From: Flavobacterium circumlabens
GTDB lineage: Bacteria; Bacteroidota; Bacteroidia; Flavobacteriales; Flavobacteriaceae
NCBI RefSeq assembly: GCF_004345565.1
Contig: NZ_SLWA01000001.1
Location: 1,022,701 to 1,086,700 of the forward strand
Direction: 5' to 3'
Length of the DNA: 64,000 nt
Positions 55,445-63,942 of this stretch are shown here, piece after piece; positions within the stretch are counted from its first letter, which is position 1, and each line of letters starts with the position of its first letter. A program made the position numbers and the translations under genes. The notes under the pieces are model-generated. The model searched no databases. It was not told the DNA's origin and was given only the letters and a program-made list of their open reading frames with translations.

Positions 55445-55500
55445 TTCAGTATTCTGTCGCAGTATTCAGTACTGAGACTGGTAACTGAGACTGTAAACTA
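55445..55500. repeat. GTCGCAGT-type repeat between atpD and atpC
   Basis: GTCGCAGTATTCAGT, then CTGAGACTG twice, the same family as 22160-22245. Confidence 0.65.
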
Positions 55501-55506
55501 AAAAAA

Positions 55507-55788
55507 ATGACTTTAGAAATAGTATCACCAGAAGCAAAATTATTTTCAGGAGAAGTAACTTCGGTTACATTGCCCGGAGTTGATGGAAGCTTTCAAATAT
55601 TGAATCATCACGCTCCTATTGTTTCTATTTTAGAAAAAGGAACTATTAAAATTGTGGCTCCAAGCTTCAATTTTTCTAAAGAAGTAGCGGGTAAATTCAC
55701 GAAAGTAAATGACCAGACTTATACTTTAGAGATTGTGTCAGGTACTATCGAAATGAAAGACAATAAGATAATTGTTTTAGCAGACTAA
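55507..55788 (+). CDS. atpC: ATP synthase F1 subunit epsilon, short form
   Basis: 93 residues. Holds only the N-terminal beta sandwich (LEIVSPEAKLFSGEVTSVTLPGVDGSFQILNHHAPIVSIL) that couples the stalk to the c-ring. The C-terminal two-helix domain of about 45 residues, which in E. coli inhibits ATP hydrolysis, is absent. So the enzyme must be regulated another way. Ends in a strong terminator. Same operon as atpD. Confidence 0.93.
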   Translation: MTLEIVSPEAKLFSGEVTSVTLPGVDGSFQILNHHAPIVSILEKGTIKIVAPSFNFSKEVAGKFTKVNDQTYTLEIVSGTIEMKDNKIIVLAD

Positions 55789-55808
55789 AATAATTTGAAA
55801 TAAATTTT

Positions 55809-55841
55809 AAAAGCCATTCGCGAAAGCGAATGGCTTTTTTT
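55809..55841 (+). terminator. Terminator of atpD-atpC
   Basis: Stem AAAAGCCATTCGC (55809-55821) with GAAA tetraloop and GCGAATGGCTTTT, T run. Confidence 0.9.
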
Positions 55842-55972
55842 ATACTTTTAAACTATTAAAATCTCTTTATAAAAATATTGATTCAGCTATAAAAGCTCAG
55901 TAAGCTTTTATTATTACGTTTTGTCAGCCGATGAAGCGTAGAAATCTATGTCAAATTTTATAAAGAGTATCT

Positions 55973-56608
55973 ATGAAAAATATAAAAATTGCCGTTTTAG
56001 GCGGTGGAGGCAGAACTGGAAAATATCTTGTAAACCAGTTGTTGAAACAAGGATTTAGTATAAAACTTTTACTAAGAACTCCTGAAGACTTTACAATTCA
56101 AAATTCACAAATCGAAATTATCAAAGGAGATGCAGTCGATGAGAATACTATTCGTCTATTGCTCGCAGGATGCCTGGCTGTAATCAGTACTATTGGCCAG
56201 CGCCATGGAGAGCCAATGGTGGCAAGTCGGGCAACCAGTAATATATTGAAAGTGATGAAGGAATATAACATTAAAAGATATATTTTGTTGGCAGGGCTTA
56301 ATATTGATACTCCCTTCGATAAGAAAGGCGAAAAAACAACTTTGGCAACAAACTGGATGAAAACCAATTATCCTGAAATTCAAAAAGACCGACAATCTGC
56401 GTATGATCTTTTGACTCATAGTGCTGTTGACTGGACATTAGTCAGGGTTCCGTTTATTGAATTTAGGGATCTCAGTTCTAATTTGTCAATAAGCCTGGAA
56501 GATTGTATGGGAGATAAAATTAGCGCCCTTGACATTGCTGACTTTATGATTAAGGAAATGTTGGAGTCTGAATTTTCCCGAAAATCGCCTTTTGTAAGCG
56601 GTGTTTAA
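55973..56608 (+). CDS. NAD(P)-binding atypical SDR protein
   Basis: 211 residues. N-terminal Rossmann loop IAVLGGGGRTGKYLVNQLLKQG, typical of the NmrA/atypical SDR group. STIGQRHGEPMVASR and the YxxxK-like area are consistent with a reductase or sensor. No membrane segment. It stands alone with a strong terminator. Substrate unknown. Confidence 0.82.
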   Translation: MKNIKIAVLGGGGRTGKYLVNQLLKQGFSIKLLLRTPEDFTIQNSQIEIIKGDAVDENTIRLLLAGCLAVISTIGQRHGEPMVASRATSNILKVMKEYNIKRYILLAGLNIDTPFDKKGEKTTLATNWMKTNYPEIQKDRQSAYDLLTHSAVDWTLVRVPFIEFRDLSSNLSISLEDCMGDKISALDIADFMIKEMLESEFSRKSPFVSGV

Positions 56609-56621
56609 AAATTAGAAAAGT

Positions 56622-56653
56622 AACGGCGGATGATATCAAATCCGCCGTTTTAT
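56622..56653 (+). terminator. Terminator of the SDR gene
   Basis: AACGGCGGAT (56622-56631) / ATCCGCCGTT (56640-56649), T run; 14 bp after the stop codon. Confidence 0.88.
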
Positions 56654-56687
56654 TTAATATTGAGATCATTTTCATAACTTTGCTTTT

Positions 56688-57824
56688 ATGAAATTACCCG
56701 AAAACCTTACCCAAAAACTTGAAAACAGAAAGCAAAACAATTCGTTGAGACAATTGCCAAGTTTTAATAATCTTGTTGATTTTTCTTCTAATGATTATAT
56801 TGGGTTTTCAAAATCGGAAGCTATTTTTAAGCAGGCACATCATTATTTAATAGAAAATGACATCATTCAGAATGGGGCAACAGGTTCACGATTGATTTCC
56901 GGTAATCATTCGCTCTATCAAATTGCCGAATTGTTTATTGCGCAGTTTCATGGCTCAGAATCGGCTTTAATTTTTAATTCGGGTTACGATGCCAATGTGG
57001 GTTTTTTTAGCGCTGTACCACAAAGAAATGATGTTATCCTTTACGATGAACTGAGTCACGCTTCTATTCGTGACGGAATTGTAATGTCGAATGCTAAATC
57101 ATACAAATTCAATCACAATGATTTTGAAGATTTAGAACGTCTTATTCTGAAATTTCCCGATACCACAATCTATATTGTCACCGAAACTGTTTTCTCTATG
57201 GATGGCGACAGTCCAAATTTAGAAGAATTGGTCGCGTTATCCGAAAAGTACAATTGTTTCCTGGTGGTAGATGAGGCACATACTTTAGGTGTTTTTGGAG
57301 AAAAAGGCGAAGGACTAATGCAGTATTTGCAATTGCAGGACCGCATTTTTGCACGTATAATGACTTTCGGAAAAGGTCTGGGTTGTCATGGCGCTGCAAT
57401 TTTGGGAAGTTCAGCCTTAAAAGAATATCTGGTGAACTTTGCAAGAAGCTTTATTTACACTACAGGATTATCTCCGCATTCCGTTTCAACCATTTTAACC
57501 GCTTATCAGCATTTGGAAACTGAAAAGGAAACAATCGAAAAATTACGTCAGAACATTGTATTTTTTAATCAGCAAAAGAATTTATTGGGCTTAAAGCCCA
57601 TGTTTGTCAGAAGCAAATCGGCCATTCAATCAGCAATTGTTCCGGGAAATAAAAATGTAAAACAATTGGCAGGGCAATTACAGGATAAAGGTTTTGATGT
57701 AAAACCGATACTTTCACCAACAGTTCCCGAAGGACAGGAACGCCTTCGTTTTTGTATTCATAGTTATAATTCACAAGAAGAAATTAATCAGGTTTTAAAT
57801 TTACTAGGAAATTTCGTATTTTAG
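56688..57824 (+). CDS. bioF: 8-amino-7-oxononanoate synthase
   Basis: 378 residues, class II PLP enzyme that joins pimeloyl-thioester and alanine in biotin synthesis. FSSNDYIGFSKS, GSRLISGNH, DEAHTLGVFGEKGEG and MTFGKGLGCHGAAILGSS (PLP Lys) are in order. Other alpha-oxoamine synthases look similar, but bioD and bioA are 3 kb downstream on the same strand, which supports the call. 27 bp separate it from the GxxExxY gene. Confidence 0.9.
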   Translation: MKLPENLTQKLENRKQNNSLRQLPSFNNLVDFSSNDYIGFSKSEAIFKQAHHYLIENDIIQNGATGSRLISGNHSLYQIAELFIAQFHGSESALIFNSGYDANVGFFSAVPQRNDVILYDELSHASIRDGIVMSNAKSYKFNHNDFEDLERLILKFPDTTIYIVTETVFSMDGDSPNLEELVALSEKYNCFLVVDEAHTLGVFGEKGEGLMQYLQLQDRIFARIMTFGKGLGCHGAAILGSSALKEYLVNFARSFIYTTGLSPHSVSTILTAYQHLETEKETIEKLRQNIVFFNQQKNLLGLKPMFVRSKSAIQSAIVPGNKNVKQLAGQLQDKGFDVKPILSPTVPEGQERLRFCIHSYNSQEEINQVLNLLGNFVF

Positions 57825-57838
57825 CACGCCGATTAAAT

Positions 57839-57877
57839 GGATTAAACGGGTTTGACACGGAAAATAATCACTGATTT
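57839..57877 (+). repeat. Left inverted repeat around GxxExxY gene
   Basis: GGATTAAACGGGTTTGACAC followed after ten bases by CACTGATTT. Inverse of the right copy at 58258-58282. It includes the TTG start codon of the gene. Confidence 0.7.
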
Positions 57878-58226
57878 ACTCCATAAAGAAATTTCTAAGC
57901 CTATCCTGCAAGTGTTTTATGAGGTCTATAACCATCTTGGGTATGGCTTTCTTGAGAAAGTATATCATAATGCAATGTACTTTGAACTAAAATCTCAAGG
58001 CTATGAAGTCGAGGCGCAGAAACAAATTAAGGTATATTATAAAAATCGTTTAGTTGGCGAATATTACGCCGATTTAGTAATTGAAGATACTATAATTGTG
58101 GAACTTAAAGCAGGTCAATGTCTTTTGAGTTCGCACGTGGCCCAATTAATGAATTATTTAAAATCAACCCCTATTGAAGTCGGATTAGTTTTAAATTTTG
58201 GTGAAACCCGGAGTTTAAACGTTTAG
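57852..58226 (+). CDS. GxxExxY protein (PD-(D/E)XK nuclease-like)
   Basis: 124 residues from a TTG; an in-frame TAA three codons earlier makes this the only usual start. Motif GFLEKVY (Gly32, Glu35, Tyr38) defines the family, and the PD-(D/E)XK-type residues Asp74 (YYADLVI), Glu84 and Lys86 (VELKAG) are intact. Nuclease activity is not shown for the family as far as I know. The gene sits between inverted repeats, interrupting the biotin cluster, and may be a mobile unit. Confidence 0.85.
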   Translation: MTRKIITDLLHKEISKPILQVFYEVYNHLGYGFLEKVYHNAMYFELKSQGYEVEAQKQIKVYYKNRLVGEYYADLVIEDTIIVELKAGQCLLSSHVAQLMNYLKSTPIEVGLVLNFGETRSLNV

Positions 58227-58257
58227 TGTATACGAATAATAGAAAAACAAATATAAA

Positions 58258-58282
58258 AAATCAGTGACAACCTGTTTAATCC
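58258..58282 (+). repeat. Right inverted repeat around GxxExxY gene
   Basis: AAATCAGTGACAACCTG then TTTAATCC; reverse complement begins GGATTAAACAGGTTGTCAC and continues TGATTT, matching the left copy. The following TAATCTGCGAAC joins it to the dispersed repeat family. Confidence 0.7.
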
Positions 58283-58378
58283 GTATAATCTGCGAACTGT
58301 TTTGAAATTTATTTTTAAAATATCTCCTTCTTTAAGTCCTGATTTTCCTCACTTTTCAAAAAAAGTTGAAATTTTTTT

Positions 58379-58420
58379 GTAACGTTTTGGTTCTTTGATT
58401 ACTTACGAGTCGTAATCAAA
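58379..58420 (+). promoter_or_regulatory. Possible ECF-type promoter and dyad
   Basis: GTAAC at 58379-58383 resembles ECF -35 elements of Bacteroidetes. Downstream is TTTGATTAC (58394-58402) with its inverse GTAATCAAA (58412-58420) and the odd palindrome TTACGAGTCGTAA (58403-58415). Starts 15 bp before the first gene of the sigma-factor operon. Confidence 0.45.
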
Positions 58421-58434
58421 ATAACTAAACCATT

Positions 58435-58629
58435 ATGAAAACGCAATCCACTATATCAAAACAAAATAGCTTCAATTTTATTTTTATCATTCTTACTTCA
58501 GCTGGATTCGGGTATGCTTTTGTAAACCAGTTTTTATTAAACAAACCGAATCTGGGATTTCTTGTTCAAATGGCATTTTTGTGTATTGCTTCTTTTGCTT
58601 CCTGGCAGAGAAATAAGAAACGTAATTAA
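58435..58629 (+). CDS. Small membrane protein, first gene of the sigma operon
   Basis: 64 residues, with two hydrophobic segments (FNFIFIILTSAGFGYAFV, FLVQMAFLCIASFASW) and a basic tail (QRNKKRN). No family recognised. Followed 45 bp later by the TraB/GumN gene. Real status supported by promoter-like dyad upstream and ordered spacing. Function unknown. Confidence 0.65.
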   Translation: MKTQSTISKQNSFNFIFIILTSAGFGYAFVNQFLLNKPNLGFLVQMAFLCIASFASWQRNKKRN

Positions 58630-58674
58630 AAAAGGAGTTTTCAATCATTCAATCAATTTAAATCAATCAACAAA

Positions 58675-59538
58675 ATGAAAAATGTATTCAAATCAGCAGT
58701 AGCAGTAATATTATTTGTTTTTAATGGCGCAATCAATGCCCAAACGGTTTCTCCTCAATTAGAAAACTCCCTTTTGTGGGAAGTCTCAGGGAATGGATTA
58801 ACAAAACCTTCTTATTTGTACGGAACGGTTCATATGATTTGCGGACCGGATTATTTTCTATCCGAAAAAACAAAAAAAGCATTTGACGCTTCATCGGAAT
58901 TAGTTTTGGAAATTAATTTTTCGGATCCTAAAGAAATGACTGATATGCAGCAAATGGCAATGGGAAAAGAACCTTTAAGTAAAAGATTAAATCCGGAACA
59001 ATTGTCTAAATTAGATGCAATTTTGAAAAAGACATCCGGAATGAGCGTTCAGCAAGTAGATGCTTTTAGTCTGATGACCGTGATGAGTTTGATTTCGATG
59101 AAATCTTTTGGCTGCAATGATCTCAAACTTTACGAAATGGAGTTTATCGAAAGCGCTAAGAAAAGAAACCTGAAAGTTGAGGGACTGGAAACGGTTAAAT
59201 CGCAGTTTAAAAGTTTTGAAAATGCTTATGCTGATGATGAAATGCTAGCAATGCTGGAAGAATCAGATGTGGAAGAAACAAAGCTGTTGGTTGCGAATTA
59301 TAAAAAGGAAAATTTAGAAGAACTATACAAGATTTCAACTTCTGAGAATATAATGAATGCTAAAGCCAAAAAATACATGCTTGACGAAAGAAATCAGAAT
59401 TGGGTTAAACTTTTGCCGGAAATGATGAAAAAGGAAAACCTGTTTGTGGCAGTAGGAGCAGCGCATTTGGCTGGTGAAGAAGGAATAATTAATTTACTTA
59501 GAAAAGCAGGATATACTGTAAAACCAGTAATGAACTAG
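58675..59538 (+). CDS. TraB/GumN family protein
   Basis: 287 residues. Signal peptide ends NAQ (about 23). SLLWEVSGNGLTKPSYLYGTVHM with GxxH (His53) and the C-terminal FVAVGAAHLAGEEG with a second His are the TraB/GumN signature, a fold related to metallo-hydrolases. Envelope located; activity unknown. Seven bp before the sigma gene, so cotranscribed. Confidence 0.87.
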   Translation: MKNVFKSAVAVILFVFNGAINAQTVSPQLENSLLWEVSGNGLTKPSYLYGTVHMICGPDYFLSEKTKKAFDASSELVLEINFSDPKEMTDMQQMAMGKEPLSKRLNPEQLSKLDAILKKTSGMSVQQVDAFSLMTVMSLISMKSFGCNDLKLYEMEFIESAKKRNLKVEGLETVKSQFKSFENAYADDEMLAMLEESDVEETKLLVANYKKENLEELYKISTSENIMNAKAKKYMLDERNQNWVKLLPEMMKKENLFVAVGAAHLAGEEGIINLLRKAGYTVKPVMN

Positions 59539-59545
59539 AACTATT

Positions 59546-60043
59546 TTGAAAGAGAAAGAATTTTTAAACCGGATAGAAAGTCATAAAGGAATCTTGTACA
59601 AAGTTTCTAAAATGTACATGAATAACCAGGATGATCAGCAGGATCTGTTTCAGGAAATTGTCTGTCAGCTTTGGAAATCGTATGAATCCTTTAGAAACGA
59701 AAGCCAATTCTCAACCTGGATGTATCGTGTGGCAGTAAATACTGCGATCGTATTCCTGAAAAAAGAAAAACGGAAAGTAGACAAATACGAAATTGCCTCA
59801 GAGAATATCAAAGATGATGAAGGCGACTCGCATATAAAGGAAAGTCAGATTGATCATTTTTATAAAGCAGTTCAGAAATTAGGCAAGATAGATAAGGCTA
59901 TCATTTTCTATCAGTTAGAAGGGTTCTCTCACAAGGAGATAGGGGATAATTTAGGGATTAGTGAAGGAAATGCCAGAGTGAAATTAAACAGGGCAAAAGA
60001 AAAATTAAAAGAAATAATAAAAAATCAGGGATATGGATTTTAA
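59546..60043 (+). CDS. ECF RNA polymerase sigma factor
   Basis: 165 residues from a TTG; the first later Met would remove region 2.1. Region 2 (DQQDLFQEIVCQLWKSYESFRNESQFSTWMYRVAVNTAIVFLKKEKRK) and region 4 (LEGFSHKEIGDNLGISEGNARVKLNRAKEKLK) are clear. Overlaps the next membrane protein by 11 bp, which may be its anti-sigma factor. Directs RNA polymerase to an alternative promoter set, possibly its own at 58379. Confidence 0.92.
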   Translation: MKEKEFLNRIESHKGILYKVSKMYMNNQDDQQDLFQEIVCQLWKSYESFRNESQFSTWMYRVAVNTAIVFLKKEKRKVDKYEIASENIKDDEGDSHIKESQIDHFYKAVQKLGKIDKAIIFYQLEGFSHKEIGDNLGISEGNARVKLNRAKEKLKEIIKNQGYGF

Positions 60044-60647
60044 CGATATACAAAACGCATGGAATAACGAAAAAGGTGAAAATATCGTTCTTCCGAATAA
60101 TTTAGAAAAAATACAATCGGCAAACACTCCTTTGGATAAAATTAAAAAGAATTTGAAGAACGAATTTATTTACCAGATCATATCAATTGTTTTTATGGGG
60201 TTTATTCCTCTTATATACAGTTTTCCGGCAAAAATGACTGTTCTGTATTACTTGCTGTTCAGCCTTTTTACAGCAGTATGTATTTATTATTTAGTAAAGC
60301 TTTACTTGTTTTATAAAAGACTGAATACCGTGACCTTAAAAACAAAAGACAATTTGTACGAGACTTATTTTGATATCAGGCTTAATATGGAATTGTATAA
60401 AACCTTTGGATTTGCCTTAACGCCTTTTCTAATTCTATTTTTGATTGGGTTTGGTTATTATGAATTTTCTAAGATTCCAGGTTTTTTTGCAAAAGAGTTA
60501 ACTAATTTTCAAATAGCCGGTATTTCTTCAATTGTAGTTTTAGCCATGCTTTTTATGGGCATTTCGCTGGAATGGTGGGTTCATAGGTTTTATGGGAAAT
60601 TTGCCAGAGAAATCAAGGCTGTTATTGACGAATTAAAAGAAGAATAA
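60033..60647 (+). CDS. Membrane protein, putative anti-sigma factor
   Basis: 204 residues. A 60-residue hydrophilic N-terminus (MDFNDIQNAWNNEKGENIVLPNNLEKIQ) precedes four hydrophobic helices (about 55-75, 80-100, 130-150, 165-185). No family recognised with confidence. Overlap with the sigma gene by 11 bp and a short cytoplasmic domain before membrane helices are what an anti-sigma would show, but no ZAS zinc motif is present. Anti-sigma role is inference. Confidence 0.75.
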   Translation: MDFNDIQNAWNNEKGENIVLPNNLEKIQSANTPLDKIKKNLKNEFIYQIISIVFMGFIPLIYSFPAKMTVLYYLLFSLFTAVCIYYLVKLYLFYKRLNTVTLKTKDNLYETYFDIRLNMELYKTFGFALTPFLILFLIGFGYYEFSKIPGFFAKELTNFQIAGISSIVVLAMLFMGISLEWWVHRFYGKFAREIKAVIDELKEE

Positions 60648-60720
60648 TAAATACAACCCATCGTAATTGATGGGTTTGTTGTTTTTATTGGTATTTTTGT
60701 ATCCCATTAAAAACAACAAA

Positions 60721-61353
60721 ATGAAATTATTTATTACAGGAATTTCAACCGATGTTGGTAAAACGATTTCTTCTGCAATACTTGTAGAAGCTTTAGAAGC
60801 CGACTATTGGAAACCGATTCAGGCCGGAGATCTGGATCATTCGGACAGTCATAAGATCAAATCTAAAATATCAAATACAAAAACGCAGATTTTTGAGAAC
60901 AGTTATAAATTGAATACGCCCGCAAGTCCTCATCTGGCAGCGGAGATTGACGGAATAACAATCGATTTAGAACAAATAAAAGAGCCAAAAACGGATAATC
61001 ATTTGGTTATTGAAGGGGCCGGAGGAATTTTTGTTCCGCTAAATCAAACGCATTCGATTATAGATCTGATTCAACCCGATTATAAGATAATTGTAGTTTC
61101 CAGACATTATTTAGGAAGTATCAATCACACCTTGTTAACGGTTGAAGCGATTAAAAACAGAGGTTTTGAAGTCTCCGGAATTATCTTTAGCGGAAGCGAA
61201 AACAAATCTACCGAGGATTTGATTTTAAATAGAACGGGAATAAAATGCATCGGCAGAATCGATGAAGAACCCTATTTTGATCAAAATGTAATTCGGGAGT
61301 ACGCTGAATTATTTCGACATAATTTGTTGTCGTTAGAGAAATCTAAAATCTAA
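60721..61353 (+). CDS. bioD: Dethiobiotin synthetase
   Basis: 210 residues from the ATG at 60721; an upstream in-frame extension of 18 codons is hydrophobic and has no homology. ATP-dependent carboxylation of diaminopelargonate. P-loop FITGISTDVGKT, VIEGAGGIFVPL, and DLI near the middle. 27 bp before bioA. In operon with bioA. Confidence 0.93.
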   Translation: MKLFITGISTDVGKTISSAILVEALEADYWKPIQAGDLDHSDSHKIKSKISNTKTQIFENSYKLNTPASPHLAAEIDGITIDLEQIKEPKTDNHLVIEGAGGIFVPLNQTHSIIDLIQPDYKIIVVSRHYLGSINHTLLTVEAIKNRGFEVSGIIFSGSENKSTEDLILNRTGIKCIGRIDEEPYFDQNVIREYAELFRHNLLSLEKSKI

Positions 61354-61380
61354 AATCAGAAATCTACAATATTACATCAG

Positions 61381-62652
61381 ATGACCTTATCAGAAAAAGA
61401 CAGCCAGTATTTATGGCATCCTTATACACAGCATAAAACAGCACAAACGCCAATTGCAATCACAAGAGGAGAAGGCGCTTTGCTTTGGGACGAGAATAAC
61501 AAAGAGTATATTGACGCTATTGCTTCCTGGTGGGTAAATCCGTTTGGGCATAGTAATAAAATTATAGCTGATGCGATTTACAAACAATTAACCACTCTGG
61601 AACATGTTTTGTTTGGAGGCTTCACACATGAACCAGCGATAAAAGTAGCCGAAAAACTGATGGAAATTTTGCCTGCAAATCAGCAGAAAATCTTCTTTTC
61701 GGATAATGGTTCAACAGCTGTAGAAGTAGCCATAAAAGTGGCACTGCAGTATTTCTTCAATAAAAATGAAAAAAGAACCACGATAATTGCTTTCGAAAAT
61801 GCTTTTCACGGAGATACTTTTGCGGCGATGGCAGCAAGCGGAATCTCTTTTTACACTCAGGCTTTTCAGGGAATGTTTATAGACGTGGTCAGAATTCCGG
61901 TTCCTGTAAAAGGACAGGAGGAGTTTAGTTTTAAGGCCTTGAAAACGGTGATTGAAAGTCATAATTGTGCCGGATTTATTTTTGAGCCCTTAGTGCAGGG
62001 AGCAGCGGGAATGGTGATGTATGAGCCCGAAGCACTGGCTACTTTGATCGGGATTTGTAAAGAGAATAAGGTTTTAACTATCGCTGATGAAGTGATGACC
62101 GGTTTTGGTAAAACCGGAAAAACTTTTGCAATGGATTATGTTGCCGAAGAACCGGATATGATGTGTTTGTCGAAAGCCCTGACCGGAGGAACGATTCCAA
62201 TGGCAATTACCACTTTTACCCAGGATGTTTTTGATGCTTTTTATGATGATGATATCAATAAAGCATTATTTCACGGACATACCTTTACGGCAAATCCTAC
62301 GGGTTGTTCAGCTGCCCTGGCTAGTATTGATTTGTTGCGGACAGCGGAAATGCAAAATAACATTCAGAGAATAAATGTAAGTCATTTAATTTTTCAGAAA
62401 AAGATCGAAAATCATCCAAAAGTGATCACGGCCAGAACGCTCGGGGTAATCTTTGCCGTTGAAATTAAATCGGATGCTGAGGAAAGTTATTACGGTTCGA
62501 TGCGTACCAAGCTTTATAATTTTTTTATAGAAAAAGGCGTGGTTTTAAGGCCAGTGGGAAATATTGTTTACATTTTACCTCCGTACATTATGACTGATGA
62601 GCAGCTTCAGAAAGTATATGATACGATAGAAGAAGCTATTGAAATGGTTTAA
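61381..62652 (+). CDS. bioA: Adenosylmethionine-8-amino-7-oxononanoate transaminase
   Basis: 423 residues, PLP enzyme using SAM as amino donor. SQYLWHPYTQHKT, ASWWVNPFGHSN, FSDNGSTAVEVAIKVALQ, DEVMTGFGKTGKTFAMDY, and PLP Lys in MCLSKALTGGTIPMA. Makes 7,8-diaminononanoate. Same strand and unit as bioD; the ketoacyl synthase follows after 65 bp. Confidence 0.95.
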   Translation: MTLSEKDSQYLWHPYTQHKTAQTPIAITRGEGALLWDENNKEYIDAIASWWVNPFGHSNKIIADAIYKQLTTLEHVLFGGFTHEPAIKVAEKLMEILPANQQKIFFSDNGSTAVEVAIKVALQYFFNKNEKRTTIIAFENAFHGDTFAAMAASGISFYTQAFQGMFIDVVRIPVPVKGQEEFSFKALKTVIESHNCAGFIFEPLVQGAAGMVMYEPEALATLIGICKENKVLTIADEVMTGFGKTGKTFAMDYVAEEPDMMCLSKALTGGTIPMAITTFTQDVFDAFYDDDINKALFHGHTFTANPTGCSAALASIDLLRTAEMQNNIQRINVSHLIFQKKIENHPKVITARTLGVIFAVEIKSDAEESYYGSMRTKLYNFFIEKGVVLRPVGNIVYILPPYIMTDEQLQKVYDTIEEAIEMV

Positions 62653-62717
62653 TTTAGTTTGAAAATCCTGTGAACTTTGCATAAACTTTTGCGAACTTTG
62701 CGGTAAAATTATTTATT

Positions 62718-63887
62718 TTGAATTTACAAAAAATCTCTATTACAGCCTTTTCATCTATTTCTCCTTTGGGAAATACTGCAGAGGAAGTCTGGAAAAAATA
62801 TCTTGGCAATCAACATTGTTTTACAAAGCAAATTTTAGATCAGCAGGAAACGTCTGTAGCAGCTTTAAGTGTTGAATCAGGGCAAATGGTAGCGGAAGTT
62901 CGGGAATCGGATATCAAATATAAGTTTTTGGACAGTTCTGTCTTGTTTGCTTTAACGGCTTCACGAAAAGCAGTTGAAAAAGCCGGTTGGAATAAAGAAG
63001 CTATTTTCGGAATCAATATTGGCTCTTCGCGCGGTGCCACTGATTTATTCGAAAAGCATTATAAAGAATATTTAGATACAGGAAAAGCACAGACCTTAGC
63101 TTCTCCAACCACAACATTAGGAAATATATCTTCCTGGATTGCACATGATTTACAAAGCGCTGGACCTGAAATTTCACACTCCATTACCTGTTCTACGGCA
63201 CTCCACGCACTTTTGAATGGAGTTGCATGGCTGCGGTCCGGAATGGCCGATAAGTTTTTGGTGGGTGGAAGCGAGGCCCCTTTAACAGATTTTACGATTG
63301 CTCAGATGAGAGCTTTAAAAATATATTCGCGTATTGATCAGAACGAAGAAGCCTGGCCGAATCTTGCTTTTGATTTTGAAAAGACACAAAACACCATGAT
63401 TCTGGGTGAAGGGGCAGCGGTTTGTTGTCTGGAAGCGGGCGAAAAAGAGAATGCAATCGCATATGTGACCGGTGTCGGTTATGCAACTGAAATTTTAGAA
63501 CATAATATTTCAATTTCGGCAGAGGCAGATTGTTTTCAAAAGTCTATGAAAATGGCACTGCAACACACTAGCCCGGAGGAAATTGATGTTATTGTCATGC
63601 ATGCACCCGGAACCATTAAAGGAGATTTGACAGAATTACGTGCTATCGAAAAAGTTTTTGGTTCTGGAATTCCATTATTGACTACCAATAAATGGAAAAT
63701 TGGACACACTTTTGGTGCTTCCGGAATATTAAGCTTAGAATTAGCACTCTTAATGATGCAGCATAATACTTTTATCAATGTTCCTTTTGCCAAAGTACAA
63801 AAGCAAACAAAACCATTAAAAAAAATAATGATTAACGCAGTAGGCTTTGGAGGTAATGCGGTTAGCATCTTAATTGAAAAAGCTTAG
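62718..63887 (+). CDS. Beta-ketoacyl synthase, biotin-cluster associated
   Basis: 389 residues from a TTG (no ATG nearby). Thiolase-fold KAS with the active-site Cys in SHSITCSTALHALLNGVAWLRSG and two His in VMHAPGTIKGDLTE and NKWKIGHTFGASG, so the Cys-His-His triad is intact. It condenses acyl chains with malonyl units; its place after bioA suggests it supplies the pimeloyl precursor, which is inference. Dedicated terminator follows. Confidence 0.87.
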   Translation: MNLQKISITAFSSISPLGNTAEEVWKKYLGNQHCFTKQILDQQETSVAALSVESGQMVAEVRESDIKYKFLDSSVLFALTASRKAVEKAGWNKEAIFGINIGSSRGATDLFEKHYKEYLDTGKAQTLASPTTTLGNISSWIAHDLQSAGPEISHSITCSTALHALLNGVAWLRSGMADKFLVGGSEAPLTDFTIAQMRALKIYSRIDQNEEAWPNLAFDFEKTQNTMILGEGAAVCCLEAGEKENAIAYVTGVGYATEILEHNISISAEADCFQKSMKMALQHTSPEEIDVIVMHAPGTIKGDLTELRAIEKVFGSGIPLLTTNKWKIGHTFGASGILSLELALLMMQHNTFINVPFAKVQKQTKPLKKIMINAVGFGGNAVSILIEKA

Positions 63888-63903
63888 ATCTGTAAAGATT
63901 ATA

Positions 63904-63942
63904 ATAAAAAAACCATTCGCCGCGGCGAATGGTTTTTTTTTA
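63904..63942 (+). terminator. Terminator of the biotin cluster
   Basis: Perfect palindrome AACCATTCGCCG / CGGCGAATGGTT at 63911-63934 with A and T runs outside. Confidence 0.9.
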
